Below, one piece after another: positions 7,757 through 16,715 of a DNA stretch of 64,000 nucleotides; position 1 is the first letter of the stretch; every line of letters begins with the position of its first letter. The position numbers were made by a program, and so were the translations under genes. A model generated the notes under the pieces. It had not been told where the DNA came from, did no database searches, and was given only the letters and a program-made list of their open reading frames with translations. This stretch comes from Rhodobacteraceae bacterium UBA6213 (GTDB lineage Bacteria; Pseudomonadota; Alphaproteobacteria; Rhodobacterales; Rhodobacteraceae). The stretch is from NCBI GenBank assembly GCA_002421605.1, contig DISJ01000009.1, positions 249,130 through 313,129 on the forward strand, written 5' to 3'.

Positions 7757-9028
7757 ATGAGCGAAGAGCGCCTGAACCTTGCCGATCTCAAGGCAAAAAC
7801 ACCTGCCGATCTTTTGGCAATGGCCGAAGAGTGGGAGATCGAGAACGCCTCGACTATGCGCAAGGGCGAGATGATGTTCTCGCTTCTCAAAGAACATGCC
7901 GAGGATGGAATCGACATTGGCGGTGACGGTGTTCTTGAGGTTGTGCAGGATGGATTTGGGTTTTTGCGCAGCCCTTCTGCCAACTATCTGCCGGGCCCGG
8001 ACGACATTTACGTCAGCCCCGAGATGATTCGGCAATATTCGCTGCGCACCGGCGACACGGTCGAAGGCGTGATGCGGGCGCCGGGCGAAAACGAACACTA
8101 TTTTGCGCTGAGCACGGTTGAGCAGATCAACTTTCAAGACCCCGACCGAGCGCGCCACAAGGTTGCGTTTGAAAACCTGACGCCGCTTTACCCGACTGAG
8201 CGGCTGAAAATGGAAGTTGAAGACCCAACGATCAAGGACCGATCGGCGCGGATCATTGATCTTGTTGCGCCAATCGGCAAAGGCCAGCGTGGGTTGATCG
8301 TGGCACCGCCGCGGACGGGCAAGACGGTGCTGCTGCAAAACATCGCCAATTCGATCGAGAAAAACCATCCCGAGGTTTATCTGATCGTACTGCTGATCGA
8401 CGAGCGACCAGAGGAAGTGACCGATATGCAGCGAAGCGTGAAGGGCGAAGTAATCAGTTCCACCTTCGACGAACCCGCAACGCGGCACGTGGCAGTGGCC
8501 GAAATGGTGATCGAAAAGGCCAAGCGGCTGGTTGAGCACAAGCGCGACGTGGTGATCTTGCTTGATTCGATCACGCGGCTTGGGCGTGCCTTCAACACGG
8601 TTGTTCCCTCAAGCGGCAAGGTGCTGACAGGCGGCGTGGATGCCAATGCGCTGCAGCGGCCGAAACGGTTCTTTGGTGCGGCGCGGAATATCGAGGAAGG
8701 CGGTAGCCTGACGATTATCGCAACCGCGCTGATTGATACTGGTAGCCGCATGGACGAGGTGATCTTCGAGGAATTCAAGGGCACCGGCAACAGCGAGATC
8801 GTGCTCGACCGCAAGGTCGCCGACAAGCGGGTGTTCCCGGCGATGGACATTCTCAAATCTGGCACGCGCAAGGAAGAGTTGCTTTCGGATGCGAAGGATC
8901 TGCAGAAAACCTATCTTTTGCGGCGCATTCTGAACCCGATGGGAACCACAGACGCAATCGAGTTCCTGATTTCGAAGCTGAAGCAAACCAAGACGAACAG
9001 CGAGTTTTTCGATTCGATGAACGCCTAA
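7757..9028 (+). CDS. rho: Transcription termination factor Rho
   Basis: The 423-residue protein has the N-terminal helix bundle and cold-shock-like RNA-binding domain (LEVVQDGFGFLRSP, about 60-73), Walker A APPRTGKT (183-190), Walker B with LIVLLIDERPEEV, and the Q-loop/R-loop regions near the C-terminus. It is the hexameric RNA translocase that ends Rho-dependent transcripts. I start at ATG 7757 (MSEERLNLADLKAK), the normal Rho N-terminus; 7730 adds nine unconserved residues. A 125-bp gap separates it from hemJ, so it may have its own promoter. Confidence 0.95.
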   Translation: MSEERLNLADLKAKTPADLLAMAEEWEIENASTMRKGEMMFSLLKEHAEDGIDIGGDGVLEVVQDGFGFLRSPSANYLPGPDDIYVSPEMIRQYSLRTGDTVEGVMRAPGENEHYFALSTVEQINFQDPDRARHKVAFENLTPLYPTERLKMEVEDPTIKDRSARIIDLVAPIGKGQRGLIVAPPRTGKTVLLQNIANSIEKNHPEVYLIVLLIDERPEEVTDMQRSVKGEVISSTFDEPATRHVAVAEMVIEKAKRLVEHKRDVVILLDSITRLGRAFNTVVPSSGKVLTGGVDANALQRPKRFFGAARNIEEGGSLTIIATALIDTGSRMDEVIFEEFKGTGNSEIVLDRKVADKRVFPAMDILKSGTRKEELLSDAKDLQKTYLLRRILNPMGTTDAIEFLISKLKQTKTNSEFFDSMNA

Positions 9029-9058
9029 TCAGTGCTGCGGCGACTGGGGGTTTGAGCG

Positions 9059-10342
9059 ATGGATACGATTTTCGCGCAGGCGAGCGCCCGCGGCAAAGCA
9101 GGCGTGGCGGTTATTCGTATTTCGGGGGCTCAGGCTTGGGCTGCCGCGCGCGCTCTTGCGGGGGATCTGCCAGCGGCGCGAACCGCAGGCCTGAGAGTGC
9201 TGCGAGCCGAGGGGGAGCCGCTAGATACCGCGCTGGTGTTGTGTTTTGAGGTTGGTGCGAGTTTTACCGGCGAAGAAATCGCAGAACTGCATTTGCATGG
9301 CTCGGCTGCGACGGTTGGCGCGGTTTTGCGTGTGTTGGGCGAGATGTCGGGCCTGCGACTTGCCGAACCGGGCGAGTTTACACGCCGCGCGCTAGAGAAT
9401 GGGCGCTTGGATTTGGCGCAAGTTGAGGCGCTTGGCGATCTCATTGATTCTGAGACTGAGGCGCAACGGCGGCAAGCTCTGCGGGTTTTGTCTGGTGCGA
9501 TTGGTAAGCTGGTTGATGGATGGCGCGCGGATCTTCGTCGTGCAGCGGCGCTTGTGGCAGCGTCGATAGATTTTGCCGACGAAGATGTTCCGCAAGAGGT
9601 GGTGGCGGAAGCAGCGGTTCTGATCGGGCGAGTGAGTGGCAGTATTGCGCGGGAGTTGACCGGGTCGGGTGCTGCGGAGCGTATTCGCGATGGTTTCGAG
9701 GTGGCCATTGTCGGCCGACCGAATGCAGGAAAATCTACTCTTCTCAATGCTTTGGCTGGTAGGGAGGCGGCGATAACCTCGGCGCAAGCGGGCACAACGC
9801 GCGACGTGATCGAGGTGCGCATGGATCTGGGTGGGTTGCCGGTAACGCTACTTGACACTGCGGGTCTGCGTGCGGCTGGGGACGAGGTCGAGGCGATCGG
9901 CATTTCGCGTGCGCTGGAGCGGGCGCGGGCGGCTGATTTGCGGGTGTTTTTGCTTGACGGCGGCGAAGTTCCGCTGATTGCACCCGAACCCGGCGACCTG
10001 ATCGTTCAGGGTAAGGCGGACCTTGGCGCAGGGTTTGGCTTGGCGGTTTCGGGCCTGACGGGGCAAGGCGTCGATGCGTTGATTGGTTCAATTTCAACGG
10101 TGCTTTCCGAGCGTGCGGGATCGGCGGGCGTCATGACGCGCGAGCGGCATCGGGTGGCAATGCGGCGGGCGATTGAGGCGCTTGAACTGGCCATAGTCGA
10201 ACTCGGTTTTTGGCCAGAGCGGGCCGAGATTGCTGCAGATGGTATTGATCGCGGGATTCGGGCACTTGAATCACTTGTCGGGCGGATTGATGTTGAGCAT
10301 TTGCTGGATGATATCTTTGCCAGTTTTTGTATCGGCAAGTAG
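9059..10342 (+). CDS. mnmE: tRNA uridine-5-carboxymethylaminomethyl modification GTPase MnmE
   Basis: The 427-residue protein has the N-terminal formyl-THF-binding domain, a central helical domain with an inserted Ras-like G domain (G1 GRPNAGKSTLLN 219-230; G3 DTAGL 266-270), and the invariant C-terminal FCIGK with the catalytic cysteine. With MnmG, 12 bp downstream, it installs the cmnm5 group at U34 of several tRNAs. It is slightly shorter than the E. coli protein but all motifs are present. Confidence 0.95.
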   Translation: MDTIFAQASARGKAGVAVIRISGAQAWAAARALAGDLPAARTAGLRVLRAEGEPLDTALVLCFEVGASFTGEEIAELHLHGSAATVGAVLRVLGEMSGLRLAEPGEFTRRALENGRLDLAQVEALGDLIDSETEAQRRQALRVLSGAIGKLVDGWRADLRRAAALVAASIDFADEDVPQEVVAEAAVLIGRVSGSIARELTGSGAAERIRDGFEVAIVGRPNAGKSTLLNALAGREAAITSAQAGTTRDVIEVRMDLGGLPVTLLDTAGLRAAGDEVEAIGISRALERARAADLRVFLLDGGEVPLIAPEPGDLIVQGKADLGAGFGLAVSGLTGQGVDALIGSISTVLSERAGSAGVMTRERHRVAMRRAIEALELAIVELGFWPERAEIAADGIDRGIRALESLVGRIDVEHLLDDIFASFCIGK

Positions 10343-10346
10343 GGAG

Positions 10347-10362
10347 CGTTCCACGTGAAACA
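10347..10362. other. parS: parS-like ParB-binding site overlapping the mnmG start
   Basis: CGTTCCACGTGAAACA matches the consensus TGTTTCACGTGAAACA at 14 of 16 positions, with the core CACGTG and the whole right half intact. The GTG start codon of mnmG (10355) lies inside it. It is 2.5 kb from parA. Confidence 0.7.
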
Positions 10363-12217
10363 TTTTGACGTGATCGTGGTAGGTGGGGGCCACGCCGGCG
10401 CGGAAGCGGCGCATGCCGCGGCGCGGATGGGCGCTGCGACCGCTTTGGTTACGCAGCGACGCGATACGATTGGTGCAATGTCCTGCAACCCCGCGATTGG
10501 TGGGCTTGGCAAGGGCCACCTCGTGCGCGAGATTGACGCGATGGACGGTGTGATGGGGCGCGCGGCCGATAGGGCAGGAATCCAGTTCCGCCTTCTTAAT
10601 CGGCGCAAGGGTCCGGCGGTGCAGGGCCCCAGATTGCAGGCGGACCGCAAGCTTTACAGCGCAGCGATGCAGGAAATGACCGCGCAGCAGCCGGGTCTAG
10701 AGGTTATTGAGGCAGAAGTGGCAGACTTCTTGATGAAGTCTGGGCGCGTGTGCGGTGTGGTGCTGCGCGACGGTGCCGAGATTCTGGCTGGTGCGGTGGT
10801 ACTGACGTCTGGAACGTTCTTGCGCGGAGTCATTCACATTGGTGACCAGAAGCAAGAAGGCGGCCGCGTTGGCGACGCCCCCTCGAATGCACTAGCGGAG
10901 AGGATGCGCGTACTCGGGTTGCCGCTTGGTAGATTGAAAACGGGCACGCCGCCCCGGCTAGACGGGCGCAGCATCGATTGGTCTGTACTCGAACAGCAAC
11001 CAGGCGATGCCGAACCAGTGATGATGTCTTTTTTGAACAAGGCGCCGTTCGTGCGACAGGTTGCTTGTGGCATCACACACACCAACATGCGTACGCATGA
11101 TATCATTCGCGCAAACCTCGCGCGCTCTGCAATGTATGGCGGGCATATCGATGGGGTGGGGCCGCGCTATTGCCCCTCCATCGAAGACAAGGTAGTCAGG
11201 TTCGCGGAAAAGGAGTCGCACCAGATTTTTCTCGAGCCAGAGGGTTTGGACGATCACACCATTTACCCAAACGGTGTTTCGACGTCGCTGCCGCTTGAGG
11301 TGCAGGAAGCCTATATCCGCTCGATCCGTGGGCTTGAAAATTGCAAGATTCTGCAGGCCGGTTATGCGATCGAATACGATTTTGTCGATCCGCGCGCCCT
11401 TAACCCAACGCTGGAGTTGAAAGACTTACCCGGGCTTTTCCTTGCCGGGCAGATCAATGGAACAACCGGATATGAAGAGGCCGCAGCGCAAGGCCTGGTT
11501 GCAGGGCTTAATGCGGCACTTGGAGCGCGCGGCCGCGAAGCAGCGCGATTCAGCCGAGCAGAAAGCTACATCGGCGTTATGATCGACGATCTTGTAACGC
11601 GTGGTGTCAGTGAGCCCTACCGAATGTTCACGTCGCGCGCAGAGTTCCGCCTCTCGCTTCGCGCTGATAATGCGGATCAGCGCTTGACCGGGCTTGGTAT
11701 TAAACTCGGCTGCGTCGGTGCAGCGCGCGCACAAGTCTTTGAGGCCAAGACCGAGGCGCTTCAGAAGGGAAGAATTGCGCTGCAATCCACCAGTTTCTCA
11801 CCCTCCGAAGCGCTCAGCCACGGGATTCGGGTCAACCAGGACGGCCAGCGGCGAAGCGCCTACGTCTTGCTGTCGATGAACGACGTAGCGTTTGAAGATC
11901 TTGCTGCTGCGGAGCCGAAACTTGCCACAATCGAACCAGAAATCGCCGAACAACTCGCTCGCGAGGCAGTTTATGCGAACTATATTGGCCGGCAAAGCGC
12001 TGAAATTGAGGCAATTCAACGCGATGAGGCTTGGGAAATACCGATTAGCTTTGCCTATGAATCCCTTTCAGGGCTTTCTTCCGAACTTAAGGGAAAGCTT
12101 GCGCGCGCGCGCCCGGCGTCTCTGGCGCAGGCGGCGCGAATTGATGGCATCACACCTGCCGCGCTGGGTCTGATACTGGCACGATTGCGCCAGCAAAAGC
12201 GGAGCCGCAGCGCATGA
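10355..12217 (+). CDS. mnmG: tRNA uridine-5-carboxymethylaminomethyl modification enzyme MnmG
   Basis: The 620-residue FAD enzyme starts with MKHFDVIVVGGGHAGAEAA, a textbook dinucleotide fold. It has the tRNA/FAD signatures GLGKGHLVREIDAMDG and GQINGTTGYEEAAAQG. It acts with MnmE on U34 of tRNA. The start codon is GTG, embedded in a parS-like site, so the DNA sequence there serves two roles. Its stop overlaps the rsmG start by 4 bp (ATGA). Confidence 0.95.
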   Translation: MKHFDVIVVGGGHAGAEAAHAAARMGAATALVTQRRDTIGAMSCNPAIGGLGKGHLVREIDAMDGVMGRAADRAGIQFRLLNRRKGPAVQGPRLQADRKLYSAAMQEMTAQQPGLEVIEAEVADFLMKSGRVCGVVLRDGAEILAGAVVLTSGTFLRGVIHIGDQKQEGGRVGDAPSNALAERMRVLGLPLGRLKTGTPPRLDGRSIDWSVLEQQPGDAEPVMMSFLNKAPFVRQVACGITHTNMRTHDIIRANLARSAMYGGHIDGVGPRYCPSIEDKVVRFAEKESHQIFLEPEGLDDHTIYPNGVSTSLPLEVQEAYIRSIRGLENCKILQAGYAIEYDFVDPRALNPTLELKDLPGLFLAGQINGTTGYEEAAAQGLVAGLNAALGARGREAARFSRAESYIGVMIDDLVTRGVSEPYRMFTSRAEFRLSLRADNADQRLTGLGIKLGCVGAARAQVFEAKTEALQKGRIALQSTSFSPSEALSHGIRVNQDGQRRSAYVLLSMNDVAFEDLAAAEPKLATIEPEIAEQLAREAVYANYIGRQSAEIEAIQRDEAWEIPISFAYESLSGLSSELKGKLARARPASLAQAARIDGITPAALGLILARLRQQKRSRSA

Positions 12218-12852
12218 GCTCAAAGCTAGAGGAGGGTCGAGACGCGTTTGCGCAGGAGACGGGTGTTTCACGTGAAACGATGCAGCGGCTCGATCAATTC
12301 GCGCTTTTGCTGCGCAAATGGAACCCCGCGATCAACATCGTCTCGGGCTCTACGCTCGACGCTGTCTGGAGCCGCCACTTCAGCGATTCGGCGCAGGTCT
12401 TCTTTCTCGCACGCGCCAAGGGCGGAGTTTGGGCGGATCTTGGCAGCGGAGGAGGCTTTCCTGGGCTTGTGGTAGCAATACTAGCCGGCGAACTGGCTCC
12501 TGATCTGGCGGTCACGCTTGTTGAATCGGATGCGCGCAAGGCGGCGTTTCTCGCAACTGTTACGCGCGAATGTGGGCTTCGCACGCAAATACTTACAGAA
12601 CGTATTGAAGCCACCGAGTCGCTGGCCGCCCAATTCCTCAGCGCGCGCGCGCTCGCACCGCTTCAAAAACTCCTTGAGTACGCGGAACGTCACCTGGCGT
12701 CGAATGGTACGGCCTTTTTCTTTAAAGGGGCCACCTGGCGTGATGAAATTGACGCGGCACGGCGCATTTGGCGCTTTGACCTCACCGCCCAGCCAAGTAA
12801 GACAGACCAGAATTCAGCAGTTCTGCAAGTGAGAGGAGTCTCCCGTGCCTAA
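12214..12852 (+). CDS. rsmG: 16S rRNA (guanine-527-N7)-methyltransferase RsmG
   Basis: The 212-residue protein has the SAM-binding motif ADLGSGGGFPGL (about 74-85) and the family N-terminus ETGVSRETMQRL. It methylates G527 of 16S rRNA; loss gives low-level streptomycin resistance in other bacteria. The codons for GVSRET are the second parS site. It is coupled to mnmG (ATGA overlap) and runs 8 bp into parA. Confidence 0.93.
   Translation: MSSKLEEGRDAFAQETGVSRETMQRLDQFALLLRKWNPAINIVSGSTLDAVWSRHFSDSAQVFFLARAKGGVWADLGSGGGFPGLVVAILAGELAPDLAVTLVESDARKAAFLATVTRECGLRTQILTERIEATESLAAQFLSARALAPLQKLLEYAERHLASNGTAFFFKGATWRDEIDAARRIWRFDLTAQPSKTDQNSAVLQVRGVSRA
12264..12279. other. parS: parS site inside the 5' end of rsmG
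   Basis: TGTTTCACGTGAAACG matches the consensus TGTTTCACGTGAAACA at 15 of 16 positions. It lies in the rsmG coding sequence about 580 bp before parA, next to the genes for the proteins that use it. Confidence 0.85.
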
Positions 12853-13669
12853 CTCGGTGCGCCCAAGAGGCCCCCGCATCATCGCTGTCGCGAACCAAAA
12901 GGGCGGCGTCGGCAAAACGACAACCGCCATCAATCTTGCGGCGTCGCTGGCCGAAAAAGGCAATCGCGTGTTGCTCGTTGACATCGACCCGCAAGGCAAC
13001 GCTTCAACCGGCCTTGGTGTAGAACCGCAGCGTCGCAGCGCGACCACCTATAATCTGCTACTAGAGGAGACCCCGCTGAGCGAAGTTATCGTGCCCACAA
13101 GCGCCCCGGGCGTCTGGCTTTCTCCCGCGACGACAGATCTTTCGTCTGCTGATATGGAGCTTGTGGCGAACGAAAAGCGAAGCTTCCTTCTGCACGATGC
13201 TTTGCGCCAACCCGCGATCGATGAATTCGCTTTTGATTTCGTGTTGATCGACTGCCCGCCCTCACTCAGCCTACTGACGGTCAACGCACTGGTGGCTGCA
13301 AATGCGGTGTTGGTGCCGCTTCAGGCCGAGTTTTTCGCGCTCGAAGGTCTCTCACAGTTGATGCTGACGATCCGCGAGGTGCGTCAGACTGCAAACCCTG
13401 ATCTGCGAATCGAAGGCGTCGTTTTGACGATGTACGACGTGCGCAACAACCTTTCGCAGCAGGTCGAGGCGGATGTCCGCACAACGCTGGGCGAGATGGT
13501 TTTCAAGACGATGATTCCCCGAAACGTGCGCATTTCCGAGGCGCCATCGCATGCGCTGCCGGTTCTGAGCTACGATTCGGCATCAAAAGGCAGCGCAGCG
13601 TACCGCGCGCTCGCAGATGAACTTCTGGCACGGCGCGCTGGCGTCAGATTAGAAAGGGCACCGCTATGA
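12845..13669 (+). CDS. parA: Chromosome-partitioning ATPase ParA
   Basis: The 274-residue protein has the deviant Walker A motif KGGVGKTTT (19-27) near the N-terminus, VLLVDIDPQGNAS and VLIDCPPSLSLLTVNAL. The lack of an N-terminal DNA-binding extension fits the chromosomal (Soj-type) class. It forms gradients on the nucleoid that pull ParB-parS complexes apart. The start is GTG 12845, overlapping the rsmG end; the parB start overlaps its stop by 4 bp. Confidence 0.94.
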   Translation: MPNSVRPRGPRIIAVANQKGGVGKTTTAINLAASLAEKGNRVLLVDIDPQGNASTGLGVEPQRRSATTYNLLLEETPLSEVIVPTSAPGVWLSPATTDLSSADMELVANEKRSFLLHDALRQPAIDEFAFDFVLIDCPPSLSLLTVNALVAANAVLVPLQAEFFALEGLSQLMLTIREVRQTANPDLRIEGVVLTMYDVRNNLSQQVEADVRTTLGEMVFKTMIPRNVRISEAPSHALPVLSYDSASKGSAAYRALADELLARRAGVRLERAPL

Positions 13670-14562
13670 GCGAAAAGAAACTCGAAAAACGCGGCCTTGG
13701 CCGTGGCCTTTCGGCGCTGATGGCCGATGTCAACATGTCGCACGAGGCCGAGTCAGCCCCCGCCCGTCGGCGCAACGAAATGCGGGTTCCGATCGAAAGC
13801 TTGATTGCCAACCCGGATCAGCCGCGGCGCGACTTCGAACCCAACGCGCTTGCAGAGCTTGCGGCGTCGATCCGTCAGCGGGGCGTGATCCAACCGCTTC
13901 TGGTTCGTGCGCATCCCAGCGAGCCTGACCGCTACGAAATCGTCGCGGGCGAACGCCGCTGGCGTGCCGCACAAATGGCACAACTGCATGAAGTTCCGGT
14001 GCTTTTGCGCGACTTGTCCGATACTGAAGTGCTCGAATTCGCCATTATCGAAAACATTCAACGCGCCGATCTCAACGCGATTGAAGAGGCGATGGGTTAC
14101 CAGCAGTTGATGGAACGATTTGGCCATACCCAAGAGCGGATCGCAGAGGGGTTATCCAAAAGCCGCCCCTACATCACCAACATCCTGCGCTTGTTGCAGC
14201 TTCCGACCGAGGTTCAGGCGCATGTGCGCGAAGGCAGGCTGTCCGCCGGACACGCGCGCGCACTCATCACCACGCCGGACCCGGTGGCCCTTGCGGCTCA
14301 GGTCATCGCAAAAGGTCTTTCGGTGCGCGAAACCGAACGTCTCGCCAAACCCGCCGCTGCCAAAGGCCATGACAGCACCAAAACAGAACGCAAACCGTTG
14401 AAAGATGCCGATACGCGGGCCTTGGAACAAGAGCTTTCAGCACATCTGAAAATGCGCGTGACGATCGAGCACAAAGGCTTTGATGGCGGCCAGATGGTCA
14501 TCACCTACCGTAGCCTCGATCAACTTGATGAGCTTTGCCAAATTCTGAGCGCGATGCATTAG
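13666..14562 (+). CDS. parB: Chromosome-partitioning protein ParB
   Basis: The 298-residue protein starts with the LGRGLSALM motif that stimulates ParA. It then has the ParB/sulfiredoxin-like CTP-binding domain (NPDQPRRDF, GERRWRAAQ about 95-103), a helix-turn-helix with IENIQRADLNAIEEAMGY for parS recognition, and a C-terminal dimerisation domain. It loads at the parS sites upstream. It ends 11 bp from the convergent hemW. Confidence 0.94.
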   Translation: MSEKKLEKRGLGRGLSALMADVNMSHEAESAPARRRNEMRVPIESLIANPDQPRRDFEPNALAELAASIRQRGVIQPLLVRAHPSEPDRYEIVAGERRWRAAQMAQLHEVPVLLRDLSDTEVLEFAIIENIQRADLNAIEEAMGYQQLMERFGHTQERIAEGLSKSRPYITNILRLLQLPTEVQAHVREGRLSAGHARALITTPDPVALAAQVIAKGLSVRETERLAKPAAAKGHDSTKTERKPLKDADTRALEQELSAHLKMRVTIEHKGFDGGQMVITYRSLDQLDELCQILSAMH

Positions 14563-14573
14563 TTTCAGTGGCG

Positions 14574-15728
14574 TCATGCCAATAGTTCACGCAGAACCGC
14601 GTTCAGCACGGGCATTCCGTCACGCGTGGCCCGGATACGCTCATCTGATGCTGCGAGCATGCCAAGTTCGACAAGCCGGGTCACTGCGTCGTGGGACAAA
14701 GCTGCACCTGATAGCGCCGCAAACCGCTCGCGGCTAACACCCTCGGCAAGCCGAAGCCCCATCATCAAAAACTCTGCGCCGCGCTCGGAATGGCCAAGAG
14801 CCTCGCGCGGCAGTTCTGCGGGCCGGCCCGCTTCTACGGCATCAAGCCATACTTGCGGCGCACGCGGCGCCTCGGTCGCCCAGCGTGACCCTGTCAGTGT
14901 TAGCCGTCCATGCGCGCCGGGACCGATCCCTGCATAATCGCCCGAGCGCCAGTAGATCAGGTTGTGGCGGCTTTCCTGTCCTGGCCGCGCATGGTTGGAG
15001 ACCTCATACGCAGGAAGCCCGGCAGTCTCGCAAATATCCTGCGTTGCCAAATACATATCGGCCGCCTCGTCATCCAGTGGTAGGCCCTTGAGCTGACCGC
15101 GAGCGTGCCGTGCACCAAAAACCGTGCCCTGCTCGATCGTTAGCTGGTAAAGCGAAAAGTGGTCCACGGCCATCGCCAACGCCTCACGCAACTCTGCCTG
15201 CCACGCGCTCAGCGTCTGCCCTTGACGCGCATATATCAGATCAAAGCTCACACGCCCAAAGCTTGCCCGCGCAATATCGAAGGCCGCTCGCGCCTCAGCC
15301 ACAGAGTGCATCCGCCCAAGGCGGCGTAAATCAGTGTCGTTTAAGGCTTGAACGCCCATCGAAACTCGGTTTACACCAGCTTCTGCATAAGCAGCAAAGC
15401 GCCCCGCCTCAACGCTGCCGGGGTTTGCCTCAAGCGTAACCTCCAAGTCGTTGGCAAGCAGCCATGTTTTGCTGATCCGCTCAAGAAGTGCAGCTACCAG
15501 CTCCGGGTCCATCAGCGAAGGCGTGCCTCCACCAAAGAAAACCGTGCTCAGAACACGCCCTTTGGTTTCATGCCCTAACCTGTCTATTTCGGACAAATAG
15601 GCTCTCAGCCAGCGATTTTGGTCGATTTTCTCGGCAACATGGCTATTGAAATCGCAGTAGGGGCATTTCGACGCACAAAAGGGCCAGTGGATATAAAGCC
15701 CGAACCCCGCGCTTCGCCAATCGTCCAT
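14574..15728 (-). CDS. hemW: Radical SAM protein HemW (heme chaperone, CPO-III-like)
   Basis: The 384-residue protein has the radical-SAM cluster motif CASKCPYC (Cys18, Cys22, Cys25) followed by DFNSH, and FFGGGTPSLM, typical of HemW. True oxygen-independent coproporphyrinogen oxidase (HemN) is longer and has an additional cysteine after the motif, so HemW, a heme-binding chaperone for respiratory proteins, is the better name. It follows the rdgB-ridA fusion gene by 3 bp. Confidence 0.9.
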   Translation of the reverse strand: MDDWRSAGFGLYIHWPFCASKCPYCDFNSHVAEKIDQNRWLRAYLSEIDRLGHETKGRVLSTVFFGGGTPSLMDPELVAALLERISKTWLLANDLEVTLEANPGSVEAGRFAAYAEAGVNRVSMGVQALNDTDLRRLGRMHSVAEARAAFDIARASFGRVSFDLIYARQGQTLSAWQAELREALAMAVDHFSLYQLTIEQGTVFGARHARGQLKGLPLDDEAADMYLATQDICETAGLPAYEVSNHARPGQESRHNLIYWRSGDYAGIGPGAHGRLTLTGSRWATEAPRAPQVWLDAVEAGRPAELPREALGHSERGAEFLMMGLRLAEGVSRERFAALSGAALSHDAVTRLVELGMLAASDERIRATRDGMPVLNAVLRELLA

Positions 15729-15731
15729 CTT

Positions 15732-16715
15732 TCAGCCTTTGAACGCGGTGACTTCAATCTCCACCTTCATCTCTGGCCGGATCAATCCTGCGATTACCAT
15801 GGTCGCCGCGGGGCGCACTTCGCCCAAGGCCTCGCCAATTGCCGGGGCAAGTGCCTCAACCAGATCCGCATCAACAACCGTGTACTGAACCCGCACAATA
15901 TCGGCCATTTCAAAGCCACCCTGATCAAGCGCCCAGCGGATCGTGGCAAAACAGTTGCGAGCTTGGGCTGCGACATCCTCGGGCATCGTCATGGCGGCAT
16001 AATCATAGCCCGTCACGCCTGACACAAAGCACCAAGGTCCTTTCACCACAGCGCGGCTATACCCCATAGTCGCCTCAAAGGGCGATCCTGTCGAAATCCG
16101 CTGCACGCGACCCTCCAGACATGTCTTGAACCTGTGAAAAGCATCAGCCCGATGGCTGATCCGGTTCTTTTCGCCCGGGTCCATTTCGGCGAAGGTTATC
16201 TCATAGCCTTCCGGTACAAACATCGGGTCATACCCGTGCCCCTGCGCGCCCCGCATCGGCCAGATCACTTGCCCCTCGCAGCGCCCCTCGAACACCTCGT
16301 CATGCCCATCTGGCCAGGCCAGCGCAAGGGTCGAGCGAAACCGCGCATGCCGAGGCATCGGCGCCTTTACCGCGTCAAGCTCAGCCCACGTCCGGGTCAT
16401 GGCTAACACGAAATCGCGCCCCTTGGGTGTTTCTGCCCAGTTGGCGGTATAAACACCCGGCGCGCCGCCAAGCGCGTCAACTTCTATGCCGCTGTCATCT
16501 GCCAAAGCAGGCAGCCCGGTCGCCTGCGCAGCGGCGTGCGCCTTGATCCGCGCATTGCCAACAAACGTGTCCTCGGTTTCTTCAGGCTCCGCCAACCCCA
16601 GCTCTGCCGCGCCCACGACCTCAACACCATAGGGCGCAAGCATCGCCCGCATCTCGTCCAGCTTACCCGCGTTATGCGTTGCAACCAGCAGGCGGCTGCC
16701 TGCGAACCGCCTCAT
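15732..16715 (-). CDS. rdgB: Fusion of RdgB (non-canonical purine NTP pyrophosphatase) and a RidA-family protein
   Basis: One uninterrupted 327-codon frame covers two proteins. Residues 1-203 are RdgB/HAM1 (LLVATHNAGKLDEM, ALADDSGIEVDALGG, GHGYDPMFVPEGYEITFAEM, ISHRADAF), which hydrolyses dITP/XTP to monophosphates. Residues 204-327 are a RidA/YjgF domain (RISTGSPFEATMGYSRAV, FVSGVTGYDY, RPAATMVIAGLI), a family that hydrolyses reactive enamines. At the junction an in-frame GTG (16106-16104) sits 5 nt after GGAGG (16116-16112), so free RidA may also be made. The usual RdgB ends near this point. The start overlaps the rph stop by 4 bp. Confidence 0.88.
   Translation of the reverse strand: MRRFAGSRLLVATHNAGKLDEMRAMLAPYGVEVVGAAELGLAEPEETEDTFVGNARIKAHAAAQATGLPALADDSGIEVDALGGAPGVYTANWAETPKGRDFVLAMTRTWAELDAVKAPMPRHARFRSTLALAWPDGHDEVFEGRCEGQVIWPMRGAQGHGYDPMFVPEGYEITFAEMDPGEKNRISHRADAFHRFKTCLEGRVQRISTGSPFEATMGYSRAVVKGPWCFVSGVTGYDYAAMTMPEDVAAQARNCFATIRWALDQGGFEMADIVRVQYTVVDADLVEALAPAIGEALGEVRPAATMVIAGLIRPEMKVEIEVTAFKG
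16104..16116 (-). promoter_or_regulatory. Possible internal ribosome-binding site and GTG start for the RidA domain
   Basis: On the minus strand GGAGG (16116-16112) is followed after 5 nt by GTG (16106-16104), exactly where the RidA homology begins. This looks like the remains, or the working copy, of a separate ridA start. Confidence 0.55.

Noticed and set aside
7661..8539. 292-codon frame opposite rho
   Set aside because: Antisense to a fully supported rho gene with no family features.
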